Of a stretch of 47,963 bases of DNA, positions 28,931 through 38,569 are shown one piece after another. The stretch is taken from positions 1 to 47,963 of the forward strand of contig JAQWUU010000051.1 of NCBI GenBank assembly GCA_029241985.1, read 5' to 3'. The translations under genes were made by a program, and so were the position numbers. The notes below the pieces were generated by a model that worked only from the letters and a program-made list of their open reading frames with translations, was not told where the DNA came from and did no database searches. This DNA comes from Aquiluna sp. GTDB taxonomy: Bacteria > Actinomycetota > Actinomycetes > Actinomycetales > Microbacteriaceae. Each line of letters starts with the position of its first letter. Position 1 is the stretch's first letter.

Positions 28931-29651
28931 CCTGGTAGTTGTCCAAGTAGGTCCAATTTTCGACCGGCCAGCTAATCAGCATCGCCCTGCCAACGACAAC
29001 ATCAATTGGCACGAATCCACCGGTTGGCAGATCTTGGTGGTATCTAGAGTCAGTTGAGTTTCCTCTGTTGTCACCCATGACCCAGAGTTGCCCCTCTGGA
29101 ACCGTGACGGAGAATTCTATGTCAGAAGGATTAGAGCCCTCTCGAATATACGTTTCATCGAGTGGAACGCCGTTGAGCAGCAGCCTTCCTTCGGAATCGC
29201 AGCAGGTAATGACATCTCCAGGCAAGCCAATCAGCCTCTTCACCAAGTGCTCAGCCGAGTCTGGAGCGGTGATCCCAAAGGTACCTAGCACGAAGTCGCT
29301 CAGCTGCTCAAGGGGTTCTTTTGCGACAGTATTTGGAGCCCCAAGCCATCCACCTGGGTCCTTAAAAACCACCACGTCGCCGTGCTGAAGTTCGATCACC
29401 TGAGGCACTAGAACATTAACGATAATTCGATCGTTGATTTGGAGAGTATCGAGCATTGAGCCCGAAGGAATGAAAAACGATCGAATCAAAAACGCTTTGA
29501 TCAATACGGAGAGAATTAGGGCAAAGCCGACAATGGCAACAAAGTCGATTAGAAAAGCTAAGAGCCAGTTTTTTCTCGCTCTGCGAAAATTCCGTCTAAT
29601 GCCATTTAGGGCACCGGATTTCCGAGGTCGCAATCCCCCACCCAGAGACAT
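28902..29651 (-). CDS. lepB: Signal peptidase I
   Basis: LepB cleaves signal peptides of secreted proteins at the outer membrane face. A basic N terminus and one transmembrane segment (about 29-53) precede the catalytic Ser65 in IPSGSM and Lys138 in HLVKRLIGLPGD. The box D motif GDNRGNSTDSR is present. The 249-aa length is normal. No Shine-Dalgarno precedes the ATG. The 12-nt gap from rplS includes a perfect inverted repeat (29658-29672). Confidence 0.96.
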   Translation of the reverse strand: MSLGGGLRPRKSGALNGIRRNFRRARKNWLLAFLIDFVAIVGFALILSVLIKAFLIRSFFIPSGSMLDTLQINDRIIVNVLVPQVIELQHGDVVVFKDPGGWLGAPNTVAKEPLEQLSDFVLGTFGITAPDSAEHLVKRLIGLPGDVITCCDSEGRLLLNGVPLDETYIREGSNPSDIEFSVTVPEGQLWVMGDNRGNSTDSRYHQDLPTGGFVPIDVVVGRAMLISWPVENWTYLDNYQGVFDVVPNP

Positions 29652-29657
29652 TAGCTA

Positions 29658-29672
29658 AACGTTTTAAACGTT
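29658..29672. repeat. Inverted repeat across the rplS stop, before lepB
   Basis: Perfect 7-nt arms (AACGTTT and AAACGTT) with a 1-nt centre overlap the rplS stop codon and end 7 nt from the lepB ATG. It could be a protein-binding site or chance A/T-rich symmetry. Confidence 0.4.
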
Positions 29673-30014
29673 GTCGCGCTTCTCACGAATCTTTGCGGCC
29701 TTACCGCGAAGACTGCGCAAGTAGTAAAGCTTCGCACGGCGAACATCGCCCCTTGAAACTAGTTCAATCTTCTCAAGAACTGGGCTGTGAACTGGGAATG
29801 TACGCTCAACACCAACCTGGAAAGAGACCTTACGAACGGTGAAGGTCTCGCGGACGCTGTCTCCTGAACGACCGATAACTACACCCTGGAAGACCTGAAC
29901 ACGCTTTCTAGTTCCCTCGATGATGTTTACGTGAACCTTCACGTTGTCACCGGCACGGAAGTCTGGAATATCGGTTCTGAGGCTTTTTGCATCTAGCTCG
30001 TCAAGAATGTTCAT
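29664..30014 (-). CDS. rplS: 50S ribosomal protein L19
   Basis: L19 sits at the subunit interface. The 116-aa protein from ATG 30014 has the typical start ([13 protein letters not shown]) and core ([26 protein letters not shown]). AAGGAAAG lies 9 nt upstream. A longer frame to 30137 would add 41 residues across the Shine-Dalgarno and is rejected. The leader of about 135 nt after trmD holds the element shared with rpsP and a 9-bp hairpin. Confidence 0.97.
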   Translation of the reverse strand: MNILDELDAKSLRTDIPDFRAGDNVKVHVNIIEGTRKRVQVFQGVVIGRSGDSVRETFTVRKVSFQVGVERTFPVHSPVLEKIELVSRGDVRRAKLYYLRSLRGKAAKIREKRDNV

Positions 30015-30086
30015 CGTTTTTTTCTTTCCTTTTGCACGCAGGTCAAAATGGTTAGTGTCTAATAAGTTTTTTTGGCCCTTCTCCCC

Positions 30087-30127
30087 TGCGGCAGAGCTAG
30101 TTGGGCACAGTTCCAAATTCTGCCACA
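30087..30127 (-). promoter_or_regulatory. rplS leader hairpin with the element shared with rpsP
   Basis: On the minus strand TGGCAGAATTTGGAA (30111-30125) matches the rpsP leader at 14 of 15 positions. Its first half pairs with 30087-30095 to form a 9-bp stem (30119-30127 with 30087-30095, one G-U). A TTGTTT lies 17 nt before CAGAAT, so a promoter with an extended -10 is also possible. Confidence 0.4.
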
Positions 30128-30149
30128 GCCGAGGCAATAAAACAACTAC

Positions 30150-30833
30150 TCAGTCGATTAGATCGGGGCGATTCTTTTTGGTTCGAGCAAGTGATTGCTC
30201 TTTACGCCACTTATCAATCTCAGCGTGATGACCCGAAAGCAGTACTTCAGGCACATCTAGGGAGCGCCAAGAAGAGGGCTTTGTGTAACTCGGATATTCC
30301 AAAAGGCCAGCGTTATGAGATTCTTCAGTAAGTGACTCACTGTTACCAATTACACCAGGAATCAAGCGACTTATTGCCTCAATCATGGCAACGGCTGCGA
30401 CCTCCCCACCGTTCAAGACGTAGTCACCGATCGAAACCTCGAGAACGTCGGCCTTGGTGGCTGCATAGTCAACAACGCGTTGATCGATCCCCTCATAGCG
30501 CCCGCATGCGAATATCAGGTGTTGCTTTTGAGATAGCTCCTGCGCCAAAGCTTGAGAAAAAGGAATTCCAGCCGGTGTTGTGAAGATGACAGTAGACGCT
30601 TCCTTGGCTGACAAAATTTCGTCAAACGCTCGACCCCAGGGCTCTGGCTTCATAACCATCCCGGCGCCGCCGCCATAAGGAGAGTCATCTACAGTTTTGT
30701 GCTTGTCCTCAGTCCACGCCCTGAGGTCATGTGCCTGAAACTGTATTAGATCCTGCTCTTGAGCTTTACCCAAAAGTGACAGCCCGAGCACATCAAAAAA
30801 CTCCGGAAATATGCTGATCGCTTCAATTTTCAC
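30150..30833 (-). CDS. trmD: tRNA (guanine-37-N1)-methyltransferase
   Basis: TrmD methylates G37 next to the anticodon and prevents frameshifting. Family motifs are seen at [17 protein letters not shown] (about 52-68), [13 protein letters not shown] and [13 protein letters not shown] (the SPOUT knot). I favour the GTG at 30833, which gives [13 protein letters not shown] as in relatives. An upstream GTG at 30842 adds three residues. Either way the start lies inside rimM, so translation is coupled. Length is 227-230 aa. Confidence 0.95.
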   Translation of the reverse strand: MKIEAISIFPEFFDVLGLSLLGKAQEQDLIQFQAHDLRAWTEDKHKTVDDSPYGGGAGMVMKPEPWGRAFDEILSAKEASTVIFTTPAGIPFSQALAQELSQKQHLIFACGRYEGIDQRVVDYAATKADVLEVSIGDYVLNGGEVAAVAMIEAISRLIPGVIGNSESLTEESHNAGLLEYPSYTKPSSWRSLDVPEVLLSGHHAEIDKWRKEQSLARTKKNRPDLID

Positions 30834-31353
30834 TGGAAGCACTTTCTATCTCTTCAAAGAGACCACCCGGAGGTGTAATTTCAACCAGCGAGTTTGCTAT
30901 GTCCACACGTGGAACAAAAACTTTGAGAAATGGAAGCAAAAAATCCCCAGATTCAGTCCTGATTGCCAATAAATCCTGCGCCGGCATGTGATCAACCCGA
31001 ATAATCGTGCCGATTTCATTGCCGTCCCTGACAACTTTGAGGCCGGTGAGTTGATGGTCGAACCAAGACTCTGGCTCTTCTGGCAATGCATCCAATGGTT
31101 GGTCTACGAGCAAGATTGCTCTAATTAGGCCTTCAGCCTGCTCACGGGATTCAATGCCGTCGATGAAAAGCACTGCGGAACTGTTGTACCAACGAAGTTC
31201 CTTTACAGTGACGGTCTTCCCAAACCATTCAGAGTCTTCGGGGACCTGCAGCCGTAGGACTTCTCCTGCGCGAAACCTCTGCTTTGGGCTGTCGGTATAA
31301 AGCTCGAGTTTGAACGCTCCCTTTAGACCGTGCGCTTTGAGCAGCCGGCCCAC
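30823..31353 (-). CDS. rimM: 16S rRNA processing protein RimM
   Basis: RimM helps mature the 30S head, binding S19. The N-terminal domain starts [20 protein letters not shown], and the PRC-barrel-like C-terminal half (about 95-165) is recognisable ([21 protein letters not shown]). The only standard start is GTG 31353, which replaces the conserved V of LRVGR. In-frame upstream codons encode TELR, as in relatives, but no ATG, GTG or TTG occurs before a stop, so a non-standard start (for example ATT near 31374) is possible. Confidence 0.93.
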   Translation of the reverse strand: MGRLLKAHGLKGAFKLELYTDSPKQRFRAGEVLRLQVPEDSEWFGKTVTVKELRWYNSSAVLFIDGIESREQAEGLIRAILLVDQPLDALPEEPESWFDHQLTGLKVVRDGNEIGTIIRVDHMPAQDLLAIRTESGDFLLPFLKVFVPRVDIANSLVEITPPGGLFEEIESASSEN

Positions 31354-31369
31354 GCGGAGCTCGGTGGAA

Positions 31370-31606
31370 CTAGAAATCTGTATCCACCACGTCTACTCGC
31401 ACGCGCTTTCCGCCAGCTAGGGCGTTAACGACTGTGCGTAGGGCTGTTGCGGTGCGACCATTCTTGCCGATTACTCGACCGAGGTCGTCTGGGTGCACGC
31501 GCACCTCCAGCAAATCGTTCGGGCCAACCTTGCGAGTGGCAACGGTTGCATCATCAGGGTTATTGACGATAGAACGAACTAGAAACTGGAGGGTCGCCTG
31601 CAACAT
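31370..31606 (-). CDS. KH-domain RNA-binding protein (KhpA type)
   Basis: This 78-aa protein consists of one type-II-like KH domain with the RNA-binding GKNG loop in LGRVIGKNGRTATALRTVV (about 42-60). KhpA/YlqC proteins sit between rpsP and rimM in many bacteria, as here. KhpA partners with KhpB in RNA regulation of cell growth in streptococci. The ATG is 2 nt downstream of the rpsP stop. Confidence 0.93.
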   Translation of the reverse strand: MLQATLQFLVRSIVNNPDDATVATRKVGPNDLLEVRVHPDDLGRVIGKNGRTATALRTVVNALAGGKRVRVDVVDTDF

Positions 31607-31608
31607 AA

Positions 31609-32193
31609 CTATTCTGCCTTTGGCTCTTCGGCCGCTGGAGCTTCTTCAGTGACGACCTCAGCTACAGGTGCCGCATCGGTTGCTTCAGCAACTGGAGCTT
31701 CAGATTCTGCAGCTGGGGCTTCGACAACTGGGGTTTCTTCAACCACTGCCTCAACTGGAGCTTCGGCAGCTGGAGTCTCAGCAGGTGCTTCGGCTGGAGC
31801 TGACTTCTCTTCCTTGGCAGCAGGAGCTTCTTCAACAGGAGCCTTCTTTTCTACCTTCGGCAAAAGAACTGACTTCTTGTTTGCGTCTGGAGTGAAAGGA
31901 ACCTTTGCCACCTGAGGCTTGATGGTGTTTTTGAATTCACCCTTCTCGTTAGCGATGTCACCACTGAGCTTCAAAAGAACTGCAGCCTGCTCGGTTGGCT
32001 GAGCGCCAACTGAAAGCCAGTACTGTGCTCGTTCTGATTTGATCTCAATGATCGAAGGCTCATTGGTCGGAACATAACGACCAATCTCTTCGATAACTCG
32101 ACCGTTACGGTGAGTGCGAGAGTCGGCTACCACAATGCGGTAGTGAGGGGTGCGCTTCTTACCTATGCGCTGTAGGCGGATCTTTACGGCCAC
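31609..32193 (-). CDS. rpsP: 30S ribosomal protein S16 with long acidic tail
   Basis: The S16 core ([25 protein letters not shown]) begins at the GTG at 32193, preceded by AGGAG with 4-nt spacing; the longer frame to 32295 is rejected. Residues after about 115 form a tail rich in Ala, Glu, Pro and Val, strongly acidic and likely disordered. The 194-aa total is about twice the usual length of S16. Such tails are typical of some Actinobacteria. Confidence 0.96.
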   Translation of the reverse strand: MAVKIRLQRIGKKRTPHYRIVVADSRTHRNGRVIEEIGRYVPTNEPSIIEIKSERAQYWLSVGAQPTEQAAVLLKLSGDIANEKGEFKNTIKPQVAKVPFTPDANKKSVLLPKVEKKAPVEEAPAAKEEKSAPAEAPAETPAAEAPVEAVVEETPVVEAPAAESEAPVAEATDAAPVAEVVTEEAPAAEEPKAE

Positions 32194-32307
32194 AATTCTC
32201 CTGTGAGTTTCTGGGTCGAAATTCCAACATGAGCGTGGGGATGCACTCGGAGGTTTCTCAAGTTTTTTTTCGATCACGCCCGGATAGAGGGTCAAGGCGC
32301 TCGAACT

Positions 32308-32322
32308 TTCTAAATTCTGCCA
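32308..32322 (-). promoter_or_regulatory. rpsP leader element shared with rplS
   Basis: On the minus strand TGGCAGAATTTAGAA lies 18 nt after the ffh stop and 115 nt before the rpsP start. The rplS copy (30111-30125) differs at one base and has a similar placement. TGnCAGAAT could be an extended -10; the role is not known. Confidence 0.4.
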
Positions 32323-32339
32323 GAAAACTGAGAGATTTG

Positions 32340-33842
32340 CTACTTTTCGAGCCCAAATGCACTGCCGGGTTTAGTTTCTGGAGTGGCCAAATAGCCTAAA
32401 CCCTTATTTTCAGCCGCTCTTTTCGCTGGATTTCCGCTCTTCGAACCCTTTTTCTTGCTGTCTTTTTTCCTGCCACCGATATATCCACCGCCGACAGAAC
32501 CGCCCATCTGGACAGGGTTGGTGCCTGGGATATTTGGCATCCCTCCCTTTGACATTGTCTTCATGACTTTTGCGGCCTGCTCGAAACGGTTGACCAACTG
32601 GTTCACTTCTGTGACGGTTGTGCCGGACCCTTTGGCAATTCGCTGGCGTCTGGAGCCATTCAGAACCTTGGGCATATTTCGCTCTACCGGAGTCATGGAG
32701 AAAATGATTGCCTCAGTTCTTCCAATTTCTGACTCGTCAAAGTCCTCGAGCTGCTGCTTCATTTTTCCAGCCCCTGGCATCATGCCAAGGATGCTCTTCA
32801 TGTTTCCCATCTTTCGAAGCTGTTGCATCTGCTCCAAGAAATCCTGAAGCGTGAAACTGTCGCTGAGAATCTTTTCCGCTAGTTTTTTTGACTCTTCTTC
32901 ATCAAAACTCTTCTGAGCCTGTTCGATCAGGCTTACTACATCACCCATGTCAAGAATTCGACCGGCCATTCGATCCGGATGGAATGTCTCGAAAGCGTCC
33001 AGCCCTTCACCGGTCGAGCTGAACAAAATAGGTGCGCCGGTAACGTTCGCAACAGAAAGTGCGGCACCGCCCCTGGAATCACCATCCAGCTTGGTGAGGA
33101 CTACTCCAGTCACCCCGACGCCTTCTTTGAATGCCTTCGCCACGTTGACCGCATCTTGGCCGAGCATCGAGTCAACAACAAACAGGATTTCATCCGGGTC
33201 TACGGCATCTCTGATGCCGATTGCCTGCTTCATCATTTCTTCATCCACACCCAGGCGTCCAGCAGTGTCAACGATGACAACCGAGAACTGAGCTTTCTTG
33301 GCGTGAGCGATGGCCTTTTTTGCCACTTCAATTGGGTCGCCAGCACCATTACCCGGTTCGGGTGCGAAAACGCTGACCCCGGTGCGCTCTCCGAGCACCT
33401 CAAGCTGAGTTACGGCATTTGGCCTTTGAAGGTCTGCTGCCACAAGTAGCGGGGTCTGATTTTGTTCTTTCAACCACTTGGCTAACTTCCCCGCCAAGGT
33501 GGTCTTTCCAGAGCCTTGCAGGCCCGCAAGCATAATCACTGTCGGCGGAGACTTCGCAAAGCGCAACTGCTTGCTCTCGCCGCCAAGAATCTGGGTCAAC
33601 TCCTCGTTGACAATCTGAACTACCTGTTGAGCCGGGTTCAGGGCCTTGGAAACTTCATCGCCCAGTGCTCGTTCGCGGATGGCACCAATAAAGTCTTTGA
33701 CCACCTCAAGTGCGACATCGGCCTCTAGAAGGGCGCGCCTAATGTCCCGAAGAGTTGCATCAATGTCACTTGCGGAAAGGCGGCCTTTGCCCCTTAGGTT
33801 CTTGAACGTGTCGGATAACCGATCAGAAAGATTGCCGAACAA
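32340..33842 (-). CDS. ffh: Signal recognition particle protein Ffh
   Basis: Ffh is the SRP GTPase that binds signal sequences and 4.5S RNA. It has the N domain (1-95), the G domain with P-loop GLQGSGKTT (107-115), DTAGRL and [10 protein letters not shown], and a Met-rich M domain (about 310-440) with the [14 protein letters not shown]-like RNA-binding motif. The 500-aa length includes a basic Gly/Lys-rich tail. The TTG start follows AGGAG with 5-nt spacing, 8 nt after ftsY. The 4.5S RNA is not in the window. Confidence 0.97.
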   Translation of the reverse strand: MFGNLSDRLSDTFKNLRGKGRLSASDIDATLRDIRRALLEADVALEVVKDFIGAIRERALGDEVSKALNPAQQVVQIVNEELTQILGGESKQLRFAKSPPTVIMLAGLQGSGKTTLAGKLAKWLKEQNQTPLLVAADLQRPNAVTQLEVLGERTGVSVFAPEPGNGAGDPIEVAKKAIAHAKKAQFSVVIVDTAGRLGVDEEMMKQAIGIRDAVDPDEILFVVDSMLGQDAVNVAKAFKEGVGVTGVVLTKLDGDSRGGAALSVANVTGAPILFSSTGEGLDAFETFHPDRMAGRILDMGDVVSLIEQAQKSFDEEESKKLAEKILSDSFTLQDFLEQMQQLRKMGNMKSILGMMPGAGKMKQQLEDFDESEIGRTEAIIFSMTPVERNMPKVLNGSRRQRIAKGSGTTVTEVNQLVNRFEQAAKVMKTMSKGGMPNIPGTNPVQMGGSVGGGYIGGRKKDSKKKGSKSGNPAKRAAENKGLGYLATPETKPGSAFGLEK

Positions 33843-33850
33843 CGAAACTC

Positions 33851-34981
33851 CTATTTCTTGGCCACTAGGCCCTTGGCAAATTCCTCGGGAGAGAAAAAGG
33901 CAAAGTCATTTATTTGCTCGCCAACACCAACGAGCTTAATTGGCAAATCGAGTTCTTTTTGGAGAGCGTAAAGAATTCCGCCCTTTGCGGTGCCATCCAG
34001 CTTGGTCATAACAATGCCCGTCACGTCAGCCACGTCGGTAAAGGCTCTTGCCTGACTCATTGCGTTTTGACCGTTGGTTGCATCAATGACCAGCAGAACT
34101 TCAGAAATCTTCGCTTGCTTTTCAACCGCCCGGCGGATTTTTCCGAGTTCATCCATCAGGTCTTTTTTACTTTGCAATCGCCCTGCCGTGTCGATGATTG
34201 CGATGTCGGCTCCAGTATTAATCGCCATTTCAACCGTTTGGTAGGCAACAGCAGCTGGATCAGCCCCTTCTTTTGCCGGCCTTATTATTGGCGACTCAGC
34301 TCGATCGGCCCAGGTTGCCAGCTGGTCGACTGCGGCCGCGCGATAGGTGTCTGCTGCACCAAGCACAACTTCCCAGTCGCCATCCTTGAGCCATCTTGCG
34401 AGCTTTCCAATTGTGGTTGTCTTGCCTGCACCATTGACGCCGACTACCAAAAACACATAGGGCAGCTTGCCGTCGTCAAGATTTAGTGCCGAGTCTTCCC
34501 TGTTCAAACGCTCGGTTAGCAGGTCCTTCAACAAAAGTCTTAGCTCAGCATCGCTGGATGCCCCTTGTTTATTTGCGTCTTTTTTGACCTGGGCTGTAAT
34601 CTCCTCGGCCACCTCAACGCCGAAATCAGCCATGATCAAGATGTCTTCAAGCTCATCGATGTTGACAGCTTCTCCGAATAATGACCTGACTCCGGATCCA
34701 AGAGAGCGCTTTGGCAGCTCCACCGCCTCAAGTTGAATTGGTCTTGCAGCCTGGTCAGGAGCTTTGTGGTCTTGGCCTTCTGTCTCAGCAGCTGCCTGAT
34801 CAGCGAGGATTGGCTGAACTGACACAGTTGATTTTGGAGGTTCGACAGGGCTGTCTTCTCGCGCCGTCAAATCTGGAGCGAGATTATCCAGCGTGGTTTC
34901 AACAGCGACTTCTTGCTCGAGTGCTTGGCTTTGAACCGCTGAGGCTTGTTCGCCCCTTAGTCGCTTGAGAAACTTGAACAT
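33851..34981 (-). CDS. ftsY: SRP receptor FtsY
   Basis: FtsY docks SRP-ribosome complexes at the membrane. An acidic, variable A domain (about 12-90) precedes the NG domain. The P-loop is GVNGAGKTTT (181-190), with DTAGRLQSK and TKLDGTAKGG later. The 376-aa length is typical of actinobacterial FtsY. The ATG shares one base with the smc stop (TGATG). Confidence 0.97.
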   Translation of the reverse strand: MFKFLKRLRGEQASAVQSQALEQEVAVETTLDNLAPDLTAREDSPVEPPKSTVSVQPILADQAAAETEGQDHKAPDQAARPIQLEAVELPKRSLGSGVRSLFGEAVNIDELEDILIMADFGVEVAEEITAQVKKDANKQGASSDAELRLLLKDLLTERLNREDSALNLDDGKLPYVFLVVGVNGAGKTTTIGKLARWLKDGDWEVVLGAADTYRAAAVDQLATWADRAESPIIRPAKEGADPAAVAYQTVEMAINTGADIAIIDTAGRLQSKKDLMDELGKIRRAVEKQAKISEVLLVIDATNGQNAMSQARAFTDVADVTGIVMTKLDGTAKGGILYALQKELDLPIKLVGVGEQINDFAFFSPEEFAKGLVAKK

Positions 34982-37900
34982 CAGACCGCTACCTCTAGCC
35001 TTTGGCCGACAACTTGAGTAATTCCGTCCTGACGCATTGAAACCCCGTATAGGGCATCTGCAATTTCCATGGTTCGCTTTTGGTGCGTTATGACGATCAA
35101 TTGGGAACTGGCCCGCAGAGACTTAATTACTTCCAGCAGCCTTCCGAGGTTGGAATCATCCAGGGCAGCCTCGACTTCGTCGAGCACGTAAAACGGACTT
35201 GGTCTTGCCTTGAAGATCGAGACAAGAAGTGCGACCGCGGCAAGCGAGCGCTCCCCTCCAGATAGAAGAGACATTCTCTCGATGCGCTTTCCTGCTGGCC
35301 TAACCGAGACCTCTAGGCCAGTCTCGAGCAGATTATCGGGTTCGGTCAGGCTCAGCGAGCCTGTTCCACCCGGGAATAGAACTGGGAAAATCTTTTCAAA
35401 CTCCCTTGCGGTGTCTTCGAAGGCCGCCAGGAAGATATGCTGCATCTTCCCGTCGAGATCTCCGATGATTCCCGTGAGGTCCGCCCTGGCTTTGGTTAGG
35501 TCCGCCAACTGATCTGAGAGATATTTGTGCCGCTCCTCTAAAGCGGAGAACTCCTCTAGGGCAAGGGGATTAAAAGCCCCGAGCTGAGCCAGTCTTGCCT
35601 CAGCCTGTTTGAGGTTTTTCTGAAGCTCATTAATTGGCTCTGAAACTTCGCTGTATTCACCCAGTAGCTCGGAGACGGTGATTGATAGCTCGCTACTTAC
35701 GCGCTCGGTCAGATTCTGAAGTGTTAGGCGTAGCTCGTGATTCTGTAGCTCAACTTCGTGGACCGAGGAGTTCAGTGCGGCAAGCTTTGTCTCAAGTTCA
35801 GCGGCCTGAGTTCTCAACAACTGCAACCGTTCAGTTCGCTGGGCCTGCTTCGCCTCTAAATCCAGAAGAGTCACCCTCAGAGTTGCAGCGAGGGACGCCG
35901 TGAATGCAAGAATCGGTGGAAGATCAATTAGCAAAGACTCTGCACTGGCTACCTGCTGCTTCCTGGCAATGCTCGCTTCAGTAGCAACCATGGCAGCAGT
36001 CTCGGCCTCTGTGAGGCGCCCTCGAAGAACTGCTAACTCCCTGTCAGCTGAACTCTTTCTTTCGGCAAGCGTCCCAGATTGAATCCGAGCTTCGAGCTCT
36101 TTTTGTCTGGCCGTTTCAAGCTCTGTTGACAGTAGCGTTCGGGCGTCCTGGGAAACTTCGACCGATTGAGGCTCAGGGATTGCGCTCAGTGCTCTACTGA
36201 GAGATTCCAACAACTCCCCGGAGCTAATCTCCTGCTCTGAAAGAGCACCCAGCTCCGCTTCAAATCTAGAAATCTCCGCTTTTGCCGCATCCAGTTGAGC
36301 AATAACGCGCCCGGCGCGTTCCGCGCTTGCAGCCAGCAGAGCATCATGCTCTTGAAGCTGGGCCAATGCGTGTTTGACGGCGAGGTTTGCACTTTCGCTC
36401 GCCTGCTCTGCGTTTTTCAGTGCTCTAGCCAGATCGACTAGTTGACCATCAAATTTGGAAAGCTCGAGCCCTGCCCTATCTCGCTCTGCGCTGAGCTCAA
36501 GCTTGGAAGCCTGCTTAGTCCCGCCGCCTCTTGCCGCATATTCTGAAACTAAGTCGCCGTCCTTTGTGATTACCGTGACTGACCCGTCCTTGCTCAAAGC
36601 TCGTTCAGCTTCTTCAAGATTGTCAGCAAGATAGAAGTGTTCAAGAATTGCCAGCACTTCTTTCGGAGCAGATACAACCGTGCTCGCGTTAACTAGACCG
36701 GCACGAGGTTTCAGTGTTCCTTTTTGGGTAGCTGCAGAGGCGATTGCAAATTCAGCCCGCCCCATGTCTTGAAGTTTTAGGTAGCGAATCGCGGCTATTG
36801 CTTGCTCCTTGGTGTCCACCACAATCGCATCGGACAGGGCTCCCAGGGCCACAGCAATCGCCTTTTCAAACCCTGAATCGATGCTTACGGTTTTGGCTAG
36901 CAGGCCTCTAATTCCCTGCAGCTTAGAATTTAGAACCTCGCTGCCGCCGTCTGTTTGCTCGAGAGTGAGGCCGAGTGCAGAATACCTAGCCGCCAAACCG
37001 TCTCGCTCACGTTCTGAGGAGTGCAGCTGCTGGCGCGCAGTATCAACTAGCCTGCGCGCGTCCGCTTCGGTCTGCTGGGCCACTTCATATTCACTTCGCA
37101 GTTTGTCGTCTGAGGTTGGGATCCCAGCGGACCCGGCTGCAGGCTGGCGTGCCTCAAGTTCGGTAGTTCTGGCATGTGCTGCTTCAATACTTTGTTCGAG
37201 TTTTGACTTCTGCTCCGCAATCGCTTCAATCTTGGACAGCTGCACCGATACTGCACCCTCAGCCTGACTCCGAATTCGGGCCTGCTCTTCTTGGCTGCTT
37301 CTTTGGCGAATGACGTTCGCGTCGAAGGAGTTAAGTGCCTCGGCAGCAGTCAAGCGGACCGCCTCAAGTGAGGCTAATTCTCCACCACTGTCTGCGAGTT
37401 CTGTTTCCAGATTTTTGCTCGCTGTCTGGGCGAGGGCCAGTGCTGACTTGAGGTCTGCAATTTCAGTTTCCGACTCATCCAATTTGGTCGCACCTATCAA
37501 GCTGATGCGTTGTTCCGCCAAATTTTGAAGATTGCGAAGCTTTTGCTCAATGGCCTCTATCGAGTAAAGCCTTGACCGAGCTTGGTCCATGGAGCCGGCG
37601 CCAAGCTCAGTTTCGATTTCGTGTATTGCAGACCTTGCGGCCGCTAACTGTTGCTGCGCAAAAGCTGACTCTGCCTTGCGCTCGTTCTCTGACTTAGAAG
37701 CACTTTCGAGTTTTTCCTGGCAGCTGCGAACTTGCACGGAAAGTAATTTTGACTTGGCGTCACGGGCGATTGCGGCGATCTCCTGCGCGCTCCTGGCAAC
37801 CTCTGCCTGCCTACCTAGAGGCTTGAGGTTGCGTCTGATTTCCGCAATTAGATCCTGAAGTCTGGTTAGGTTGGCCTGCATGGCCTCAAGCTTCCGCTCG

Positions 37901-38430
37901 GTTTTTTCTTTACGCCTGCGGTATTTCAGGATTCCAGCTGCCTCCTCGATGAAAGCACGACGCTCTGCAGGAGTAGCCTTCAAGACCGTATCGAGTTGAC
38001 CCTGGCCAACGATGACGTGCATCTCTCGGCCAAGACCCGTGTCGCTCAACAGCTCTTGAACATCAAGTAGCCGGCAAGGCTGCTGGTTTATGGAGTACTC
38101 AGAAGCGCCATTGCGAAAAAGCACTCTTGAAATTGTGACTTCAGCAAATTCAATCGGAAGGGCTCCATCGGAGTTGTCTATGGTCAGTGAGACCTCGGCT
38201 CGACCAAGAGGAGCCTTGGTGGAAGTGCCAGCGAAAATGACATCTTCCATTTTTCCGCCACGAAGAGTTTTAGCGCCTTGCTCGCCCATGACCCATGCAA
38301 GTGCATCTACTACGTTTGACTTACCCGAGCCGTTTGGGCCTACCACACAGGTGATGCCCGGCTCCAAGGCCAAGGTTGTGGCTTGGGCAAATGATTTAAA
38401 GCCCTTCAGGGTGATGCTTTTCAGATGCAA
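34981..38430 (-). CDS. smc: Chromosome segregation protein SMC
   Basis: SMC is the condensin ATPase. The N-terminal Walker A GPNGSGKSN (31-39) precedes long coiled coils, a hinge (about 490-650), a return coil, the C-terminal signature LSGGERSLAAVALL and Walker B FYVLDEVEAALDD. I chose the TTG at 38430, giving MHLKSITLKGFKSFA as in relatives, with AAAGGGG 9 nt upstream. A TTG two codons earlier (38436) is the alternative. Length is 1149 aa. It is coupled to ftsY. Confidence 0.96.
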   Translation of the reverse strand: MHLKSITLKGFKSFAQATTLALEPGITCVVGPNGSGKSNVVDALAWVMGEQGAKTLRGGKMEDVIFAGTSTKAPLGRAEVSLTIDNSDGALPIEFAEVTISRVLFRNGASEYSINQQPCRLLDVQELLSDTGLGREMHVIVGQGQLDTVLKATPAERRAFIEEAAGILKYRRRKEKTERKLEAMQANLTRLQDLIAEIRRNLKPLGRQAEVARSAQEIAAIARDAKSKLLSVQVRSCQEKLESASKSENERKAESAFAQQQLAAARSAIHEIETELGAGSMDQARSRLYSIEAIEQKLRNLQNLAEQRISLIGATKLDESETEIADLKSALALAQTASKNLETELADSGGELASLEAVRLTAAEALNSFDANVIRQRSSQEEQARIRSQAEGAVSVQLSKIEAIAEQKSKLEQSIEAAHARTTELEARQPAAGSAGIPTSDDKLRSEYEVAQQTEADARRLVDTARQQLHSSERERDGLAARYSALGLTLEQTDGGSEVLNSKLQGIRGLLAKTVSIDSGFEKAIAVALGALSDAIVVDTKEQAIAAIRYLKLQDMGRAEFAIASAATQKGTLKPRAGLVNASTVVSAPKEVLAILEHFYLADNLEEAERALSKDGSVTVITKDGDLVSEYAARGGGTKQASKLELSAERDRAGLELSKFDGQLVDLARALKNAEQASESANLAVKHALAQLQEHDALLAASAERAGRVIAQLDAAKAEISRFEAELGALSEQEISSGELLESLSRALSAIPEPQSVEVSQDARTLLSTELETARQKELEARIQSGTLAERKSSADRELAVLRGRLTEAETAAMVATEASIARKQQVASAESLLIDLPPILAFTASLAATLRVTLLDLEAKQAQRTERLQLLRTQAAELETKLAALNSSVHEVELQNHELRLTLQNLTERVSSELSITVSELLGEYSEVSEPINELQKNLKQAEARLAQLGAFNPLALEEFSALEERHKYLSDQLADLTKARADLTGIIGDLDGKMQHIFLAAFEDTAREFEKIFPVLFPGGTGSLSLTEPDNLLETGLEVSVRPAGKRIERMSLLSGGERSLAAVALLVSIFKARPSPFYVLDEVEAALDDSNLGRLLEVIKSLRASSQLIVITHQKRTMEIADALYGVSMRQDGITQVVGQRLEVAV

Positions 38431-38557
38431 GCTCAATCACCCCTTTCCTGTCCTGATGACAGACTAGCCGAGCCAAAAGTTTAGCGATTTATTGACAATC
38501 TAGCCCCGCACCTGAACCCATCCGGCCAAAACAATCTCATCATGAGTCCATTGACCG

Positions 38558-38563
38558 TAGGCT
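38558..38563 (+). promoter_or_regulatory. Candidate leaderless -10 box of the 38570 gene
   Basis: TAGGCT is followed by 6 nt and then GTG. A GAGGAG overlaps the start codon and is too close to be a normal Shine-Dalgarno, so a leaderless start fits better. Confidence 0.45.
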
Positions 38564-38569
38564 CGAGGA

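Noticed and set aside
30015-30137. Longer rplS reading frame
   Set aside because: The extra 41 residues do not resemble L19 and cover the Shine-Dalgarno of ATG 30014.
32194-32295. Longer rpsP reading frame
   Set aside because: The S16 homology starts at GTG 32193, which has AGGAG upstream; the extension is leader sequence.
33914-34486. 190-codon open frame opposite ftsY, and similar long frames opposite glgB (12678-13220), the DivIVA-like gene (16926-17393) and smc (36809-37267)
   Set aside because: No family resemblance and compositions typical of antisense reading of real genes.
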